The notes: generated by a model not told the origin, from the sequence alone. 46,033 nt of DNA from Lysinibacillus composti (GCF_016908465.1 NZ_JAFBDY010000025.1:1-46033), one strand, 5' to 3'. Numbered from the stretch's first letter, positions 32,873-41,997 are shown. Numbers and translations: made by a program.

Positions 32873-33614
32873 TTACTTTCTCTCCTCTACTAGTAGCTCG
32901 ACTTTTTCTTTTAGTAGAAACAGATTTTTCCTGCATTTTATCTGGAATCGGACTTACTAAACCGATAATCGGTAAATCTAAAATTTCTTCAACATCTTGT
33001 TCAGACTTAATCGTTGTATCTAAGTATTCTAATAGGAATGAAAGACCTACACCGACCATTAATCCGATTACCATAGCAATCGCAATGTTTAACATTTTAT
33101 TAGGTTTTACTGGAGATGGATTTTCTGGTAGAACCGCTGGCGATAATACATTTACATTATCTACGTTCATTAATGTTTTGATTTCATTTTGGAATACTGT
33201 TGCCGTTGTATTGGCAATATCTACTGCACGGAATGCTTCTTCATCTTGCACACTAACATTGACAACTTGTGAATCATTGGCATTTGTTACAGTAATTTTC
33301 TCAGTTAATTGACCAGGTGTCATATCTAAATCCAGGTTTTCGATTACTTTAGAAAGGATTGCTGGACTTTTGATAATGACGTTATATGTATTGATCAATT
33401 GTAAGTTGGTTTGAATATCTTGCGTTTGAATAGTTGGTTGTTCGGAAGCTTTTTGGTTTACTAGTATTTGCGTTGAAGCTTGGTAGATTGGTGTTATAAA
33501 ATAAAAGCTGATGATAGCCGCAATTGCCATCGCTGCAACTGTTATACTCACGATTAATAAAAAACGTTTTTTCAAAACTTTAAAAAGGTCCTGTAGGCTG
33601 ATTGTTTCTTCCAC
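32865..33614 (-). CDS. ywqC: Wzz-family chain-length/kinase-activator protein (YwqC/CpsC)
   Basis: A 249-residue membrane protein with two transmembrane helices (about residues 18-37 and 175-195) flanking an extracellular Wzz domain (FYFITPIYQASTQILVNQKA and INTYNVIIKSPAILSKVIEN), with a Pro-rich PENPSPVKPNK before the second helix. It activates the YwqD kinase through its C-terminal cytoplasmic tail and sets chain length. It starts with GTG 33614 behind GAGGGAGATG. A possible promoter and a preceding hairpin mark it as the first gene of the polysaccharide operon proper. Confidence 0.93.
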   Translation of the reverse strand: MEETISLQDLFKVLKKRFLLIVSITVAAMAIAAIISFYFITPIYQASTQILVNQKASEQPTIQTQDIQTNLQLINTYNVIIKSPAILSKVIENLDLDMTPGQLTEKITVTNANDSQVVNVSVQDEEAFRAVDIANTTATVFQNEIKTLMNVDNVNVLSPAVLPENPSPVKPNKMLNIAIAMVIGLMVGVGLSFLLEYLDTTIKSEQDVEEILDLPIIGLVSPIPDKMQEKSVSTKRKSRATSRGEKVNV

Positions 33615-33646
33615 AAATTCATCTCCCTCGTTGAAATCCTTCTTGT

Positions 33647-33675
33647 ATTATAACTCATTTTTAGTAGTTTGTTAG
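33647..33675 (-). promoter_or_regulatory. Possible promoter of the polysaccharide operon
   Basis: A minus-strand TATAAT (33652-33647) with CTAACA (4 of 6 matches to TTGACA) 17 bp upstream, 33 bp before the ywqC GTG. The 12-bp string AAACTACTAAAA lies between the two boxes and recurs upstream of the SLH gene. Confidence 0.4.
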
Positions 33676-33830
33676 TGGCAAATTTATGTTTCATGCAATT
33701 GGAAGTAGTACAATTGTATGGCGAATTAGGTGCTAACTGTGAATTTAGTATATTTTATTCTAATTATATGTAATATTTAAAAGAGAAGGGTTTCCTCAAT
33801 ATGCATAATTTACCTAATTGGGCGAAATTG

Positions 33831-33872
33831 AAGTGAACTGCCTTCACTTGCGCGAGGGCATGTTCACTTTTT
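33831..33872 (-). terminator. Stem-loop after the anchored Ser/Thr-rich protein gene
   Basis: AAGTGAAC (33831-33838) pairs with GTTCACTT (33862-33869), continued by TGCC/GGCA. The T run is best on the plus strand, so it may act in either direction. It separates the surface-protein genes from ywqC. Confidence 0.6.
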
Positions 33873-33876
33873 AATG

Positions 33877-34611
33877 TTACATCATTTCTTTTGCTTTGCT
33901 TAGTAAAGCGTTACGACGAGCCTCTTTCGTTGCCTCGTATTCATCTCGGAAGCTTTGAGCATAAGACTTATCATAGCCATTCGCCTCTAAATCTTGTTCA
34001 ATAACAGAGATTAAAGTGTTAAATGTCGCATCAGTACTTGCTTCTAGACTATTGGCAGCACCAACGTATTTACTATAGAAGTATCCAACACTAATACTTT
34101 CACCATTTGCTTTTTTCGACGAATACTCACTCGCTGCTTGACCAATTAGACCATTAATTTTAGATTCAGCCTGACCTTGTAATGATTGGAATGTCCCTGT
34201 GTATTTCGCTTTGATCTCTCCAACGGTTGGTTTACTGTTTTGACCAGTTGTTGAATTTGGTGTTTTTGAAGAACCAGTCGAAGTTGATGCGTCGTTTTGT
34301 TTTCCTGTTGAAGTTGAAGTATTTGGTGATTTAGATTCATCTTCTTCACCAGCAGTAGCTTCTTTATCTTTCGAAACTTGTGAATCTGAACCTTCAGCAG
34401 GTTTCTTTTCTTCGACAATCTTACCATCTTTATTGACAACTAATTCAGTTCCATCTGGTAATTCAATCGTATACGTCTCTTCAATGATTTCATCAACTTC
34501 AGGATCCGCGACATCGTATTCTTTAAACTTAAATACATATAGTGCATATCCACCGATAGCTACAAGCAACAACACAAAGACAAGTAATATGTATTTCCAC
34601 TTCTTTTTCAT
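33877..34611 (-). CDS. Membrane-anchored Ser/Thr/Asn-rich surface protein, unknown function
   Basis: A 244-residue protein started at ATG 34611 (AAGGAG six bases upstream). It has a basic N-terminus and one hydrophobic helix (YILLVFVLLLVAIGGYALYV) serving as signal anchor. An extracellular acidic region (YTIELPDGTELVVNKDGKIV) follows, then a low-complexity linker of Ser, Thr, Asn and Gly (about residues 85-130). The C-terminal helical domain (LQGQAESKINGLIGQAASEY and ENGYDKSYAQSFRDEYEATK-like stretch) I do not recognise. Its place between the SLH gene and the polysaccharide operon suggests a role in surface assembly. Confidence 0.75.
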   Translation of the reverse strand: MKKKWKYILLVFVLLLVAIGGYALYVFKFKEYDVADPEVDEIIEETYTIELPDGTELVVNKDGKIVEEKKPAEGSDSQVSKDKEATAGEEDESKSPNTSTSTGKQNDASTSTGSSKTPNSTTGQNSKPTVGEIKAKYTGTFQSLQGQAESKINGLIGQAASEYSSKKANGESISVGYFYSKYVGAANSLEASTDATFNTLISVIEQDLEANGYDKSYAQSFRDEYEATKEARRNALLSKAKEMM

Positions 34612-34671
34612 TGTTAGCTCCTTTTTTCCTACAAATCTTGTATAAACTGACAAAATGCCTTTAAGATTTAA

Positions 34672-34701
34672 ATTCCCCAGAACACCCGTGTTCTGGGGAA
34701 T
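34672..34701 (-). terminator. Strong terminator after the SLH protein gene
   Basis: A perfect 14-bp inverted repeat (ATTCCCCAGAACAC at 34672-34685 with its complement at 34688-34701) and minimal loop, followed on the minus strand by TTTAAATCTT. Confidence 0.85.
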
Positions 34702-34735
34702 CTAATTTGTTAATATGCTAGTTCTTTAGATATAT

Positions 34736-36436
34736 TTATTCAAAAATAATATCAAATTCCACCGGTTCATTACCTGCATTTGTTACCCATAGTTTCACAT
34801 CAAGCTCTTCTCCAACCAGATCACCTAATGTTCCACCAATAATATCAACATCTAGTGCATCTACTAAAGATCCCATTATTGCACCTCTGTTTGCACTAGT
34901 AACAGCGATTGGTGAAGCTGAATTGAATTGAACATTACTTACTTCGTTAACATTATTACTGAAGAATGGAAGCACTTCATCTTTATAGTTTACAAGTTCA
35001 ACCGCTCCAGCACCTGTTTTATGAATTGTTACAACAATGTCATAAACACCATCTGCACCCAATGTTGGTGCTTCAGAAGTAACATATGGATCAGCACCTT
35101 GTTTAGAATGTGCTTCAGTAATATTTGATGTAACTTTTGTAATAAATTGTGCCTTTAGTTCAGCTGGTGTAGGTGTGTTATTACCACCACCGCCTCCGCC
35201 ACCAGATCCACCAGTGTTTCCACCTGGTTCAGTTGGATTCGTTGGGTTAGTTGGATTTTCATTTCCTGATTCATCAACTTCTACTACTTCTTTAATTTTA
35301 TCTTTTACTTCGTTATAGTTTGTAACAACATCTTCAATTTTCGCACCTTTTGGTAACGTAATTTTGTCTACTACTGAAGTTGGGTCTAGTGTAAGTTTTG
35401 TATCAGCTGGTACAGCAATTTCTTTCACTTCTACACCTTTAAGTTCAACAGTAAGGCCTTTAGCAACTTCAATTTTGTCAGCTACTACATTGTTCACTAC
35501 AACGTTGTTACCATTTACTGTAACGTTTGGAATTGATACTTTACCACCGTCGAATGATACATTTTCAGCTGTAATAGTTAATGATTTGATGCCAACGATT
35601 TTGCCGATTGCTTCAGCTGCTACAAAGTTGTTTAAAGAAGCTACTGCAGTCGTTGTTTTTTCGATTTCTAATCCAACTAATGCATTTTTCAATGCTGCTG
35701 CGTTTGCTTCAGTGAATACTGCTGCAACTGCTGGATCGATATCATACGTACCTTTGTTTGTTACTACTTGGCCATCTTTAATTTCTACAATTGTTAATTC
35801 TTTAGAAGCTTCTTTTTGAGCTTCTTCTGCTTTAACAACGAAAGTAGAAAGTTGTCCACGAGTTACTGATGAAGCCGCATCGAATTTCGTAGCAGTTTTA
35901 CCAGAAGTTACTTTGTTAACGTAAAGTGCAGTAATGTGCTCTTTGTAAGGGTGTTTTACGATATCTGTGAATGGTGCTGTTTGACCATTTGCTTCTAATT
36001 CAAATGCATTTTTGATGATGACTGCCATTTGACCACGTGTTAAAGTATCTTTAACACCGTAAGAACCATCAGCATAACCACCGATAATCCCTTTGTTTGC
36101 AAGTGCTGCAATTGCACCATAGTATGGGTGTGTTTTTGGAACATCTTTAAATCCAGGGTCCGTTACGTTTGTTTTGTCTAAACCAAGAACGTTTGCAATG
36201 ATTAATGCAGCATGTCCACGTTGAACTGCGTCATTTGGTTTGAACGTTCCATTTGGGTACCCACTAATTAATTCACGTTCTAATAAGTTCATAATTGTAT
36301 TGTAGTGAGAGTTGTTTGTAGTTAAATCTTTAAAAGATTTCGTTGCTGCATCTGCATCAGTTGGTGCTACTGCTACCACTGCACCTGCTGCCATTGCCGT
36401 AGCAATTGCCGTGTTGAAAAGTTTTTGCTTTTTCAT
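34736..36436 (-). CDS. S-layer homology (SLH) domain surface protein
   Basis: A 566-residue secreted protein. The signal peptide is about residues 1-30 (ending ADA). Three SLH repeats follow: FKDLTTNNSHYNTIMNLLER with GYPNGTFKPNDAVQRGHAAL; FKDVPKTHPYYGAIAALANK with GYADGSYGVKDTLTRGQMAV; and FTDIVKHPYKEHITALYVNK with the degenerate GKTATKFDAASSVTRGQLST. A beta-rich middle, a PTNPTNPTEPGG linker with seven consecutive Gly, and a C-terminal domain (about 420-566) complete it. SLH triplets bind pyruvylated wall polysaccharide. It starts behind GGAGGTAATGTGA. It is short for a main S-layer subunit, so it may be an accessory S-layer protein. Confidence 0.93.
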   Translation of the reverse strand: MKKQKLFNTAIATAMAAGAVVAVAPTDADAATKSFKDLTTNNSHYNTIMNLLERELISGYPNGTFKPNDAVQRGHAALIIANVLGLDKTNVTDPGFKDVPKTHPYYGAIAALANKGIIGGYADGSYGVKDTLTRGQMAVIIKNAFELEANGQTAPFTDIVKHPYKEHITALYVNKVTSGKTATKFDAASSVTRGQLSTFVVKAEEAQKEASKELTIVEIKDGQVVTNKGTYDIDPAVAAVFTEANAAALKNALVGLEIEKTTTAVASLNNFVAAEAIGKIVGIKSLTITAENVSFDGGKVSIPNVTVNGNNVVVNNVVADKIEVAKGLTVELKGVEVKEIAVPADTKLTLDPTSVVDKITLPKGAKIEDVVTNYNEVKDKIKEVVEVDESGNENPTNPTNPTEPGGNTGGSGGGGGGGNNTPTPAELKAQFITKVTSNITEAHSKQGADPYVTSEAPTLGADGVYDIVVTIHKTGAGAVELVNYKDEVLPFFSNNVNEVSNVQFNSASPIAVTSANRGAIMGSLVDALDVDIIGGTLGDLVGEELDVKLWVTNAGNEPVEFDIIFE

Positions 36437-36543
36437 TCACATTACCTCCGTAATTCTAAATTTGTCATTAATATCCAGTAAGTATGATAACACAACCTAT
36501 CGAATATTTCATAGTATTTAAGTAATTTATTCCCTTCATAAAT

Positions 36544-36563
36544 CTACTAAATTTTAGTAGTTT
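36544..36563. promoter_or_regulatory. Palindrome upstream of the SLH gene
   Basis: CTACTAAATTTTAGTAG (36544-36560) is a palindrome about 110 bp before the start codon. Its right part, TTTTAGTAGTTT (36552-36563), recurs exactly at 33659-33670 in the ywqC promoter region. The 320-bp gap otherwise holds only the terminator at 36698-36737. Confidence 0.35.
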
Positions 36564-36697
36564 TATAATACTTTTAATATTGTAGCATAAAACTCTGTAA
36601 ATGTTTGTTGCTTATTTTGAAAACAAGTTAAATTTATGTTAATTATTTATTGGTTTGTAAAGAGGGAATTGGAACTAAAGGTAGGTCTTGGTAACAC

Positions 36698-36737
36698 ACA
36701 AAAAGAGCCATCTTTGTAGATAGATGACTCTTTTTGT
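36698..36737 (-). terminator. Terminator of the TetR gene
   Basis: ACAAAAAGAGCCATCT (36698-36713) pairs with AGATGACTCTTTTTGT (36722-36737) with one mismatch. Because the stem ends in A/T runs it can act in both directions. Confidence 0.8.
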
Positions 36738-36756
36738 CATTTATTGTCTCTATTAT

Positions 36757-37368
36757 TCACTTTTTGCTGTACCGACTCAAAATCCCTTCCATAAATAGTT
36801 CAATAAACTGGCTACTTTCTTCTTGAAGATTGAAGTCTTTTCCAAAGGCAATCCAATCGTACAGGTTCCCGCGCATACATCGAGAAATTAGCATCGCTAG
36901 CCTTTCCGGACTAGCCTCTTCTACTAATTCCCCTTGTTCAATTGCTTTCTTAATATAGTTGTTTAATATTTTATAGATGCTTCGTTCTGTATTCGCAAAG
37001 AAATGATCCTCAGATTCTATTAATCCATTCGTATACACGGATCTCATTAAATCTTTTCCAAGTTCATGTTCTAAATAATTCATTTGGCCTTGAAATAAAG
37101 TTAATATTTTTTCTTTCAGTGAGGCATCCTCTGGTATGGTATGTGCAAAGTTTTCGTAGAATGTATCGATTTCTTTAAATTTTTCTAAAAAGATTCCATA
37201 TTTCGAATCAAAGTGACCATAAAAGGCCCCTTTTGAACTATTACTCTTTTTCACAATTTCATCGACCGTCACGTGATCGAATCCCTTTTTTTGAAATAAC
37301 TCTAAGGCTGTTTTAAAAATTCGCTGTTTCGTTTTCTCTGCTTGTACTTGCCGAATCCCTTTCGTCAT
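36757..37368 (-). CDS. TetR-family repressor of the acyl-CoA module
   Basis: A 203-residue regulator, started at ATG 37368 because GGGGGAC lies just upstream; a longer start at 37398 has no such site. The N-terminal DNA-binding domain has the TetR pattern TKQRIFKTALELFQKKGFDH, VTVDEIVKKSNSSKGAFYGH and FDSKYGIFLEKF. The C-terminal ligand domain is generic. It is divergent from the acyl-CoA ligase gene, and the space between carries palindromic ACTATAGT-type sites, so it probably represses both genes and is released by an acyl-CoA, as FadR-type TetR proteins are. Confidence 0.92.
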   Translation of the reverse strand: MTKGIRQVQAEKTKQRIFKTALELFQKKGFDHVTVDEIVKKSNSSKGAFYGHFDSKYGIFLEKFKEIDTFYENFAHTIPEDASLKEKILTLFQGQMNYLEHELGKDLMRSVYTNGLIESEDHFFANTERSIYKILNNYIKKAIEQGELVEEASPERLAMLISRCMRGNLYDWIAFGKDFNLQEESSQFIELFMEGILSRYSKK

Positions 37369-37404
37369 CGCTGTCCCCCATTTCCAAACAACGTTCATTA
37401 GCTA

Positions 37405-37533
37405 ACACTATAGTCCATTAGACGTGTATTTATCAATTGAATTGGTTAACTTTCTTAATTTTCAGAATTTTATTGACATTACAATTCTATGTGATTTATT
37501 ATTTAGACTATAGTCTATGACTTCAGTCTACAA
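37405..37533. promoter_or_regulatory. TetR operators in the divergent promoter region
   Basis: AGACTATAGTCT (37505-37516) is a perfect 12-bp palindrome directly downstream of the ligase -10 box. A half-matching ACTATAGTCC lies near 37407, close to the TetR start codon, and TCAGTCTA lies at about 37523-37530. The arrangement fits repression of both divergent genes. Confidence 0.6.
37473..37502 (+). promoter_or_regulatory. Promoter of the acyl-CoA ligase operon
   Basis: A consensus TTGACA (37473-37478) and TATTAT (37497-37502) with an 18-bp spacer. The operator palindrome starts 3 bp after the -10 box. Confidence 0.7.
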
Positions 37534-37564
37534 AGGGGATTTTATCACAGGGAGGGGTACTTAA

Positions 37565-39124
37565 ATGGACATTATCGGGGATCGCACGCTTCGTTCACTT
37601 TTGGAAGAAAAGGTGAGCATTCACGCAACTAAAACGTGGATTGCGTTTGAAGATGCTGGGGGGCATCAAACAACCAAAACGTACGCTGAGTTTTATGATG
37701 GGGTTTTAAAACTTAGCAACGCTTTACTAGATTTAAACATTCAAAAGGGAGATCATGTCACCATCCATCTACCTAACAATATTGAATTTTTAACCACTTG
37801 GTTTGCCTTAGCACATATCGGGGCGATCATGGTTCCGACAAATATTTTATCTTCCGCAGATGAGATGAGCTACATCATCAATCATTCAGAATCTGTGTTG
37901 TTAATTACAGAAGAAGAGCATGTAGAAAAGTTCCAAAACATCATCGAAGACCTACCTACCATCCAACATATTATTTTAACTAGATTCAAAAACGAATCTC
38001 CTTCACTATTAAATTTCGATCGCTTAATTGAAAAAGCGTCTACAGATACAAGTCGTTTTCCAAAAGTTTCTACGGAAGATGTGGTCGGAATGCTTTATAC
38101 ATCAGGTACAACTTCAAAACCAAAAGGCGTTCAAATCACCAATGCCAACTATATTTATACCGGCGAACTCATGTCGAAGTCCATTCAGGTGACTGAGGAC
38201 GATCGCATGTTTATCGTCTTACCCTTATTCCATGGTAATGCACAATACTACTCTACGATGTCGGCGCTCGTTACCGGTGGAAGTATTGCGTTAACTGAAA
38301 AATTTAGTGCTTCTCGTTACTTTAAACAAGCCAAATCATTAGGTGGAACGGTCGGCTCCCTATTTGCTGCTCCGATTCGAATGATTTTAGCAAAAGACTA
38401 TACTGAAGAGTTGCGCGAAAATCCGATTCGACTCGTGATGTATGCACAGGCAATTGCCGAACATCAAATTAAGGAGTTCGAGGAGAAGTTTGATTGTAAA
38501 CTCTTACACATGTATGGCATGACGGAAACAGTCGGCATCCCGCTTATTAATCCATTAAATGGGGTACGGAAAAACTTAAGTATTGGCCGCCCAAGTATTG
38601 GTTATGAGGTAAAACTCATCGATGAGCAAGGTGAGGAAGTAACTCAAGGGACTGTTGGACAGATTGCGGTGAAAGGTGTTCCTGGCCGTACGATTATGAA
38701 GCAATATTTTAAAAATGAAGAAGCGACTAGACAAACATTGCAAGATGGTTGGCTGTTAACTGGTGATAACGCACGCATTGGAGAAGATGGCTACTTCTAC
38801 TTCGTTGACCGTGTAAAGGATATGATCAAACGCTCAGGAGAAAATGTCGCCGCGCAAGAAGTTGAAAGCGTTTTAACTCAACACTTGGCTGTTTATGAAT
38901 GCGCTGTCATTGGCGTACCGGACGATATGCGAGACGAGGCGATTAAGGCGTTCGTGATCTTGAATAAGGATATGAGTGTGACGGAAGAAGAACTGATTGA
39001 ATTTTGTAAAGAGCGATTAGCCAAATTTAAGGTGCCGAATTCGATTGAGTTTGTGGAGGATTTCCCACGCACGCCGGTTGGAAAGATTCAGAAGCATATT
39101 TTGAGAAGTTCGATTTCGATTTAG
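37565..39124 (+). CDS. AMP-forming acyl-CoA ligase (CaiC/FadD-like)
   Basis: A 519-residue adenylate-forming enzyme that activates a carboxylic acid to its CoA ester. It has the P-loop MLYTSGTTSKPKGVQIT, the LLHMYGMTETVG adenylate motif, LLTGDNARIGEDGYFYFVDR and RVKDMIKRSGENVAAQEVE, and the C-terminal catalytic Lys in TPVGKIQKHIL. It resembles crotonobetaine/carnitine-CoA ligases and medium-chain ligases; the substrate is not determined. It starts at ATG 37565 behind GGGAGGGG. It opens a plus-strand set with a transporter, thiolase and DUF35 protein, consistent with uptake and thiolytic breakdown of an organic acid. Confidence 0.93.
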   Translation: MDIIGDRTLRSLLEEKVSIHATKTWIAFEDAGGHQTTKTYAEFYDGVLKLSNALLDLNIQKGDHVTIHLPNNIEFLTTWFALAHIGAIMVPTNILSSADEMSYIINHSESVLLITEEEHVEKFQNIIEDLPTIQHIILTRFKNESPSLLNFDRLIEKASTDTSRFPKVSTEDVVGMLYTSGTTSKPKGVQITNANYIYTGELMSKSIQVTEDDRMFIVLPLFHGNAQYYSTMSALVTGGSIALTEKFSASRYFKQAKSLGGTVGSLFAAPIRMILAKDYTEELRENPIRLVMYAQAIAEHQIKEFEEKFDCKLLHMYGMTETVGIPLINPLNGVRKNLSIGRPSIGYEVKLIDEQGEEVTQGTVGQIAVKGVPGRTIMKQYFKNEEATRQTLQDGWLLTGDNARIGEDGYFYFVDRVKDMIKRSGENVAAQEVESVLTQHLAVYECAVIGVPDDMRDEAIKAFVILNKDMSVTEEELIEFCKERLAKFKVPNSIEFVEDFPRTPVGKIQKHILRSSISI

Positions 39125-39171
39125 TGGGTTGTTGGGGCGACGAGTTTCATTTTCGTAATGGTATTAAACGA

Positions 39172-39359
39172 ATAAGAGAAAAATATTCCGTTAAGGATTG
39201 TATCGGATGCATTTTAAGCCGAAATAAGGGAATTTTTTTCCCTTAACTCTTAAAAATCGGCCAAAATTTAAAGATTCGGACAGCATAAGGGAAAAATCTT
39301 CCTTTATTCTTAAGAAAATTTGGGTATTTTCCAATTTAGGAGAAATTTTTTCCCTTATT
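39172..39359. repeat. Dispersed intergenic repeat element, inverted copy B
   Basis: Read on the minus strand this 190-bp stretch follows 5733-5902 in the same order: TTTCTCCTAAATTGGAAAAT, CCTTATGCTGTCC and then one unit of TTCCCTTATTTCGGC ending CCTTAACGGAA. By eye the left 80 bp are roughly 80-85% identical to copy A. Only one 52-bp unit is present. It lies between the acyl-CoA ligase and transporter genes and fills most of the 288-bp gap. Confidence 0.8.
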
Positions 39360-39412
39360 TCAAATCAACATTCAGGTATAACAGAACCTAAATATAAGAA
39401 AGTAGGTGTTTT

Positions 39413-40741
39413 ATGAAAAAAACGAAAGTGTTATTAGCTAGTTTAGTAGGGTCGATTATCGAGTGGTATGACTTTTACTTGTACGGAACGGCAACGGGGT
39501 TGGTGTTCTCTAGCCTCTTCTTCCCAAACCATGACCCTGCCGTCTCCATTTTAATTGCTTTCGCGACTTTCGGGGCTGGTTATGCGGCACGACCAATCGG
39601 AAGTATCATTTTCGGGCATATGGGTGACCGAATTGGACGGAAGGCATCTTTAATGCTCACGCTCATTGGGATGGGTGGAAGTTCGTTCTTAATCGGTTTA
39701 CTTCCAACCTACGCTCAAATTGGCTTGGTGGCACCTGCTTTATTAGTATTGTTACGGTTGATTCAAGGGATTGCCCTTGGTGGCGAATGGGGAGGCGCAG
39801 TTCTGTTAGCGACAGAATCCGCAAATAAAGGCATTCGTGGTTTCTTCGGCTCAGTCCCACAATTAGGGGTACCGCTTGGATTAGTATTAGGTACATTCAG
39901 TTTCACATTAATTAGCTCTTTAACAACTGAAGCACAATTTATGGCTTGGGGTTGGCGTATTCCCTTCCTATTTAGTATCGTGCTGATCGTAGTTGCAGTT
40001 TGGATTCGAAGTGGCATCGAAGAAACACCAGAGTTCCAACGTAAAAAAGAGCAAGGCGACCTGGCAAAAATTCCAGTTGTTCATGTGTTCAAACACAACT
40101 CAAAAGACATTTTCCGCCTAATCGGATTAAAACTAGGCGATGGGTTCTTCAACGTATTCTTAATGTCCTTTATTTTAGTTTATTCGACTACTTACTTAGA
40201 TTACTCTCGAGATACTGCCCTATTGGCGTTAACGCTAAGCTGTGCAACGATGATTATTACGATTCCGTTGATTGGTTATCTATCTGATTTCATCGGCCGT
40301 AAAATCATTTACACTAGCGGACTTGTTGCCATGATCGCTCTGGCAATTCCGTATTTCATGGCAATTCCGATTAGCAACACATTGTTCTTTACGATGCAGA
40401 TTCTTTTATTAGGAGTTGTTTGGGGATCGATCTTTGCGACGCAAGGAACTTTATTCTCTGAGCTATTCCCTGCAAACGTTCGCTATACGGGATTATCACT
40501 CGGCTATCAAATTGCTGCAGCCATCGTAGGATTCGGTCCAATGATCTGGACAGCAATGGGCACAAACGTCGGCGCTTCACCATTTGCTTTCGGCGGATTC
40601 ATGATTGCCGGACTTGTCCTTTCCTTAATTCTTATCCTGTTTGCACCTGACACTCGCGTGATCACGCAATATGAGGATAGTGAGGAAGATGGTAGTGTAG
40701 TTGGGCAAAGCGAAACGCAGCCGGAGAAGGTTTTGTCATAG
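39413..40741 (+). CDS. MHS-family metabolite:proton symporter
   Basis: A 442-residue transporter of the metabolite:H+ symporter branch of the MFS. Signatures are GSIIEWYDFYLYGTATGLVF at the start, GHMGDRIGRKASLMLTLIGM between helices 2 and 3, LIQGIALGGEWGGAVLLATE in helix 4-5, and YLSDFIGRKII in the second half. Known members import shikimate, alpha-ketoglutarate, proline/betaine and related acids or zwitterions. It starts at ATG 39413 behind AGGTG. It probably imports the acid that the upstream ligase activates. Confidence 0.92.
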   Translation: MKKTKVLLASLVGSIIEWYDFYLYGTATGLVFSSLFFPNHDPAVSILIAFATFGAGYAARPIGSIIFGHMGDRIGRKASLMLTLIGMGGSSFLIGLLPTYAQIGLVAPALLVLLRLIQGIALGGEWGGAVLLATESANKGIRGFFGSVPQLGVPLGLVLGTFSFTLISSLTTEAQFMAWGWRIPFLFSIVLIVVAVWIRSGIEETPEFQRKKEQGDLAKIPVVHVFKHNSKDIFRLIGLKLGDGFFNVFLMSFILVYSTTYLDYSRDTALLALTLSCATMIITIPLIGYLSDFIGRKIIYTSGLVAMIALAIPYFMAIPISNTLFFTMQILLLGVVWGSIFATQGTLFSELFPANVRYTGLSLGYQIAAAIVGFGPMIWTAMGTNVGASPFAFGGFMIAGLVLSLILILFAPDTRVITQYEDSEEDGSVVGQSETQPEKVLS

Positions 40742-40832
40742 AGTGCTTTGAAACTTTGAATATTTGACTTTATCAAAAGCCAAGGATAGTTCATTATTCT
40801 TGGCTTTATCCTATAAATTTGGAGGAAATCAA

Positions 40833-41963
40833 ATGGATGTATATGTTAGCGGTGTCGGAATGACCCCATTCGGGAAACACGAGAATAAATCATTAAAGGA
40901 CTTGTTAGTAGAAGCCGCAAGAGCCGCACTGCATGATGCGGACTACCCTCGCATTGACGCGGTCATCGTTGGTAACTTTATGGGTGGCGCCATCTACAAT
41001 CAAGAAATACTTGGCGCGATAGTCGTCAATGACTTAAATCTTGGATCCATCCCAGCTCTAAAAGTCGAGGGTGCTTGTGCATCTGGTGGTATCGCGATCC
41101 GACAAGCGATTCTCGGAATCTTAAGTGGCGAATATGAAAATGTCCTCGTTGTAGGCGGAGAAAAGATGAAACACGCATCGACTGAAACGGTAACGCAAGC
41201 TATCAATGCCGCCATGGATAATCAATCGCTCGAAAAAAATAGCGGCCTGACCTTCCCCGCTTTCTTTGGTTTACTTGCCAATCGTTATTTTTTTGAGTCG
41301 GGCGCAACAAAAAAACATCTAGCCTATGTGGCAAAGCAAAACCGAGATTATGCGGTGAACAATCCACTAGCCCAATTCCGTAAGCCAACAACGATTGAAG
41401 AAGTGTTAGAGGCAAAAATGATTACTGATCCACTCGGACTTTTTGATTGCTCACCAATTACGGACGGTGCGGCAAGTGTGGTCATCAGTAAACAGAAAAC
41501 GGGTATCAAATTGAAAGCTTCTGTCCAAGTATCTGGTCCTACATCAATTCAACATCTAGATTCGATCTTGAAGATTCCGGCTATTGTCGAATCTGGTCGT
41601 AAAGCCTATACTCAGGCAGGAATTGGCCCTGAAGATTTAGATGTGGTGGAAGTACATGACTGCTTTACGATTACCCAACTACTCGCCATCGAAGGACTTG
41701 GATTTGCCAAGGAGTTGGAGGCTTGGAAGTTTATTGAAGAAGGAGAAACAGGATTGAGCGGCAAAACACCACTCAATACAAGCGGAGGCCTGTTATCAAG
41801 AGGTCATCCAATCGGCGCAACGGGAATTGCCCAATTCATCCAAATCGTCTTACAACTACGTGGCCAAGCACCAAACCAAGTGGATAACGCTAGCTTAGGC
41901 ATGGCGCAAAATCTTGGCGGAACTGGTGCCTATTCGGTTATTCATATTTTGGAGAGGGTATGA
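40833..41963 (+). CDS. Thiolase-family acetyl-CoA acyltransferase
   Basis: A 376-residue thiolase of the SCP2/lipid-transfer type (paired with DUF35 proteins). The start at ATG 40833 has GGAGG 8 bp upstream. Key residues are the nucleophilic Cys in LKVEGACASGGIAIRQA, the His in VVEVHDCFTITQ, and the GGLLSRGHPIGATGIAQ loop. It would cleave a 3-ketoacyl-CoA with CoA, or run in the condensing direction. No dehydrogenase or hydratase lies beside it, so the pathway is completed elsewhere. Confidence 0.92.
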   Translation: MDVYVSGVGMTPFGKHENKSLKDLLVEAARAALHDADYPRIDAVIVGNFMGGAIYNQEILGAIVVNDLNLGSIPALKVEGACASGGIAIRQAILGILSGEYENVLVVGGEKMKHASTETVTQAINAAMDNQSLEKNSGLTFPAFFGLLANRYFFESGATKKHLAYVAKQNRDYAVNNPLAQFRKPTTIEEVLEAKMITDPLGLFDCSPITDGAASVVISKQKTGIKLKASVQVSGPTSIQHLDSILKIPAIVESGRKAYTQAGIGPEDLDVVEVHDCFTITQLLAIEGLGFAKELEAWKFIEEGETGLSGKTPLNTSGGLLSRGHPIGATGIAQFIQIVLQLRGQAPNQVDNASLGMAQNLGGTGAYSVIHILERV

Positions 41964-41997
41964 GTTTGGTATATATAATAGAAAGGATTTGAGCGCG

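Noticed and set aside
34146..34439. 97-codon frame inside the Ser/Thr-rich protein gene
   Set aside because: It is a Lys/Gln/Leu-rich out-of-frame reading of a low-complexity region, with no ribosome-binding site.
35364..35819. 151-codon plus-strand frame opposite the SLH gene
   Set aside because: Antisense shadow of the low-complexity, Val/Thr-rich middle of the SLH protein.
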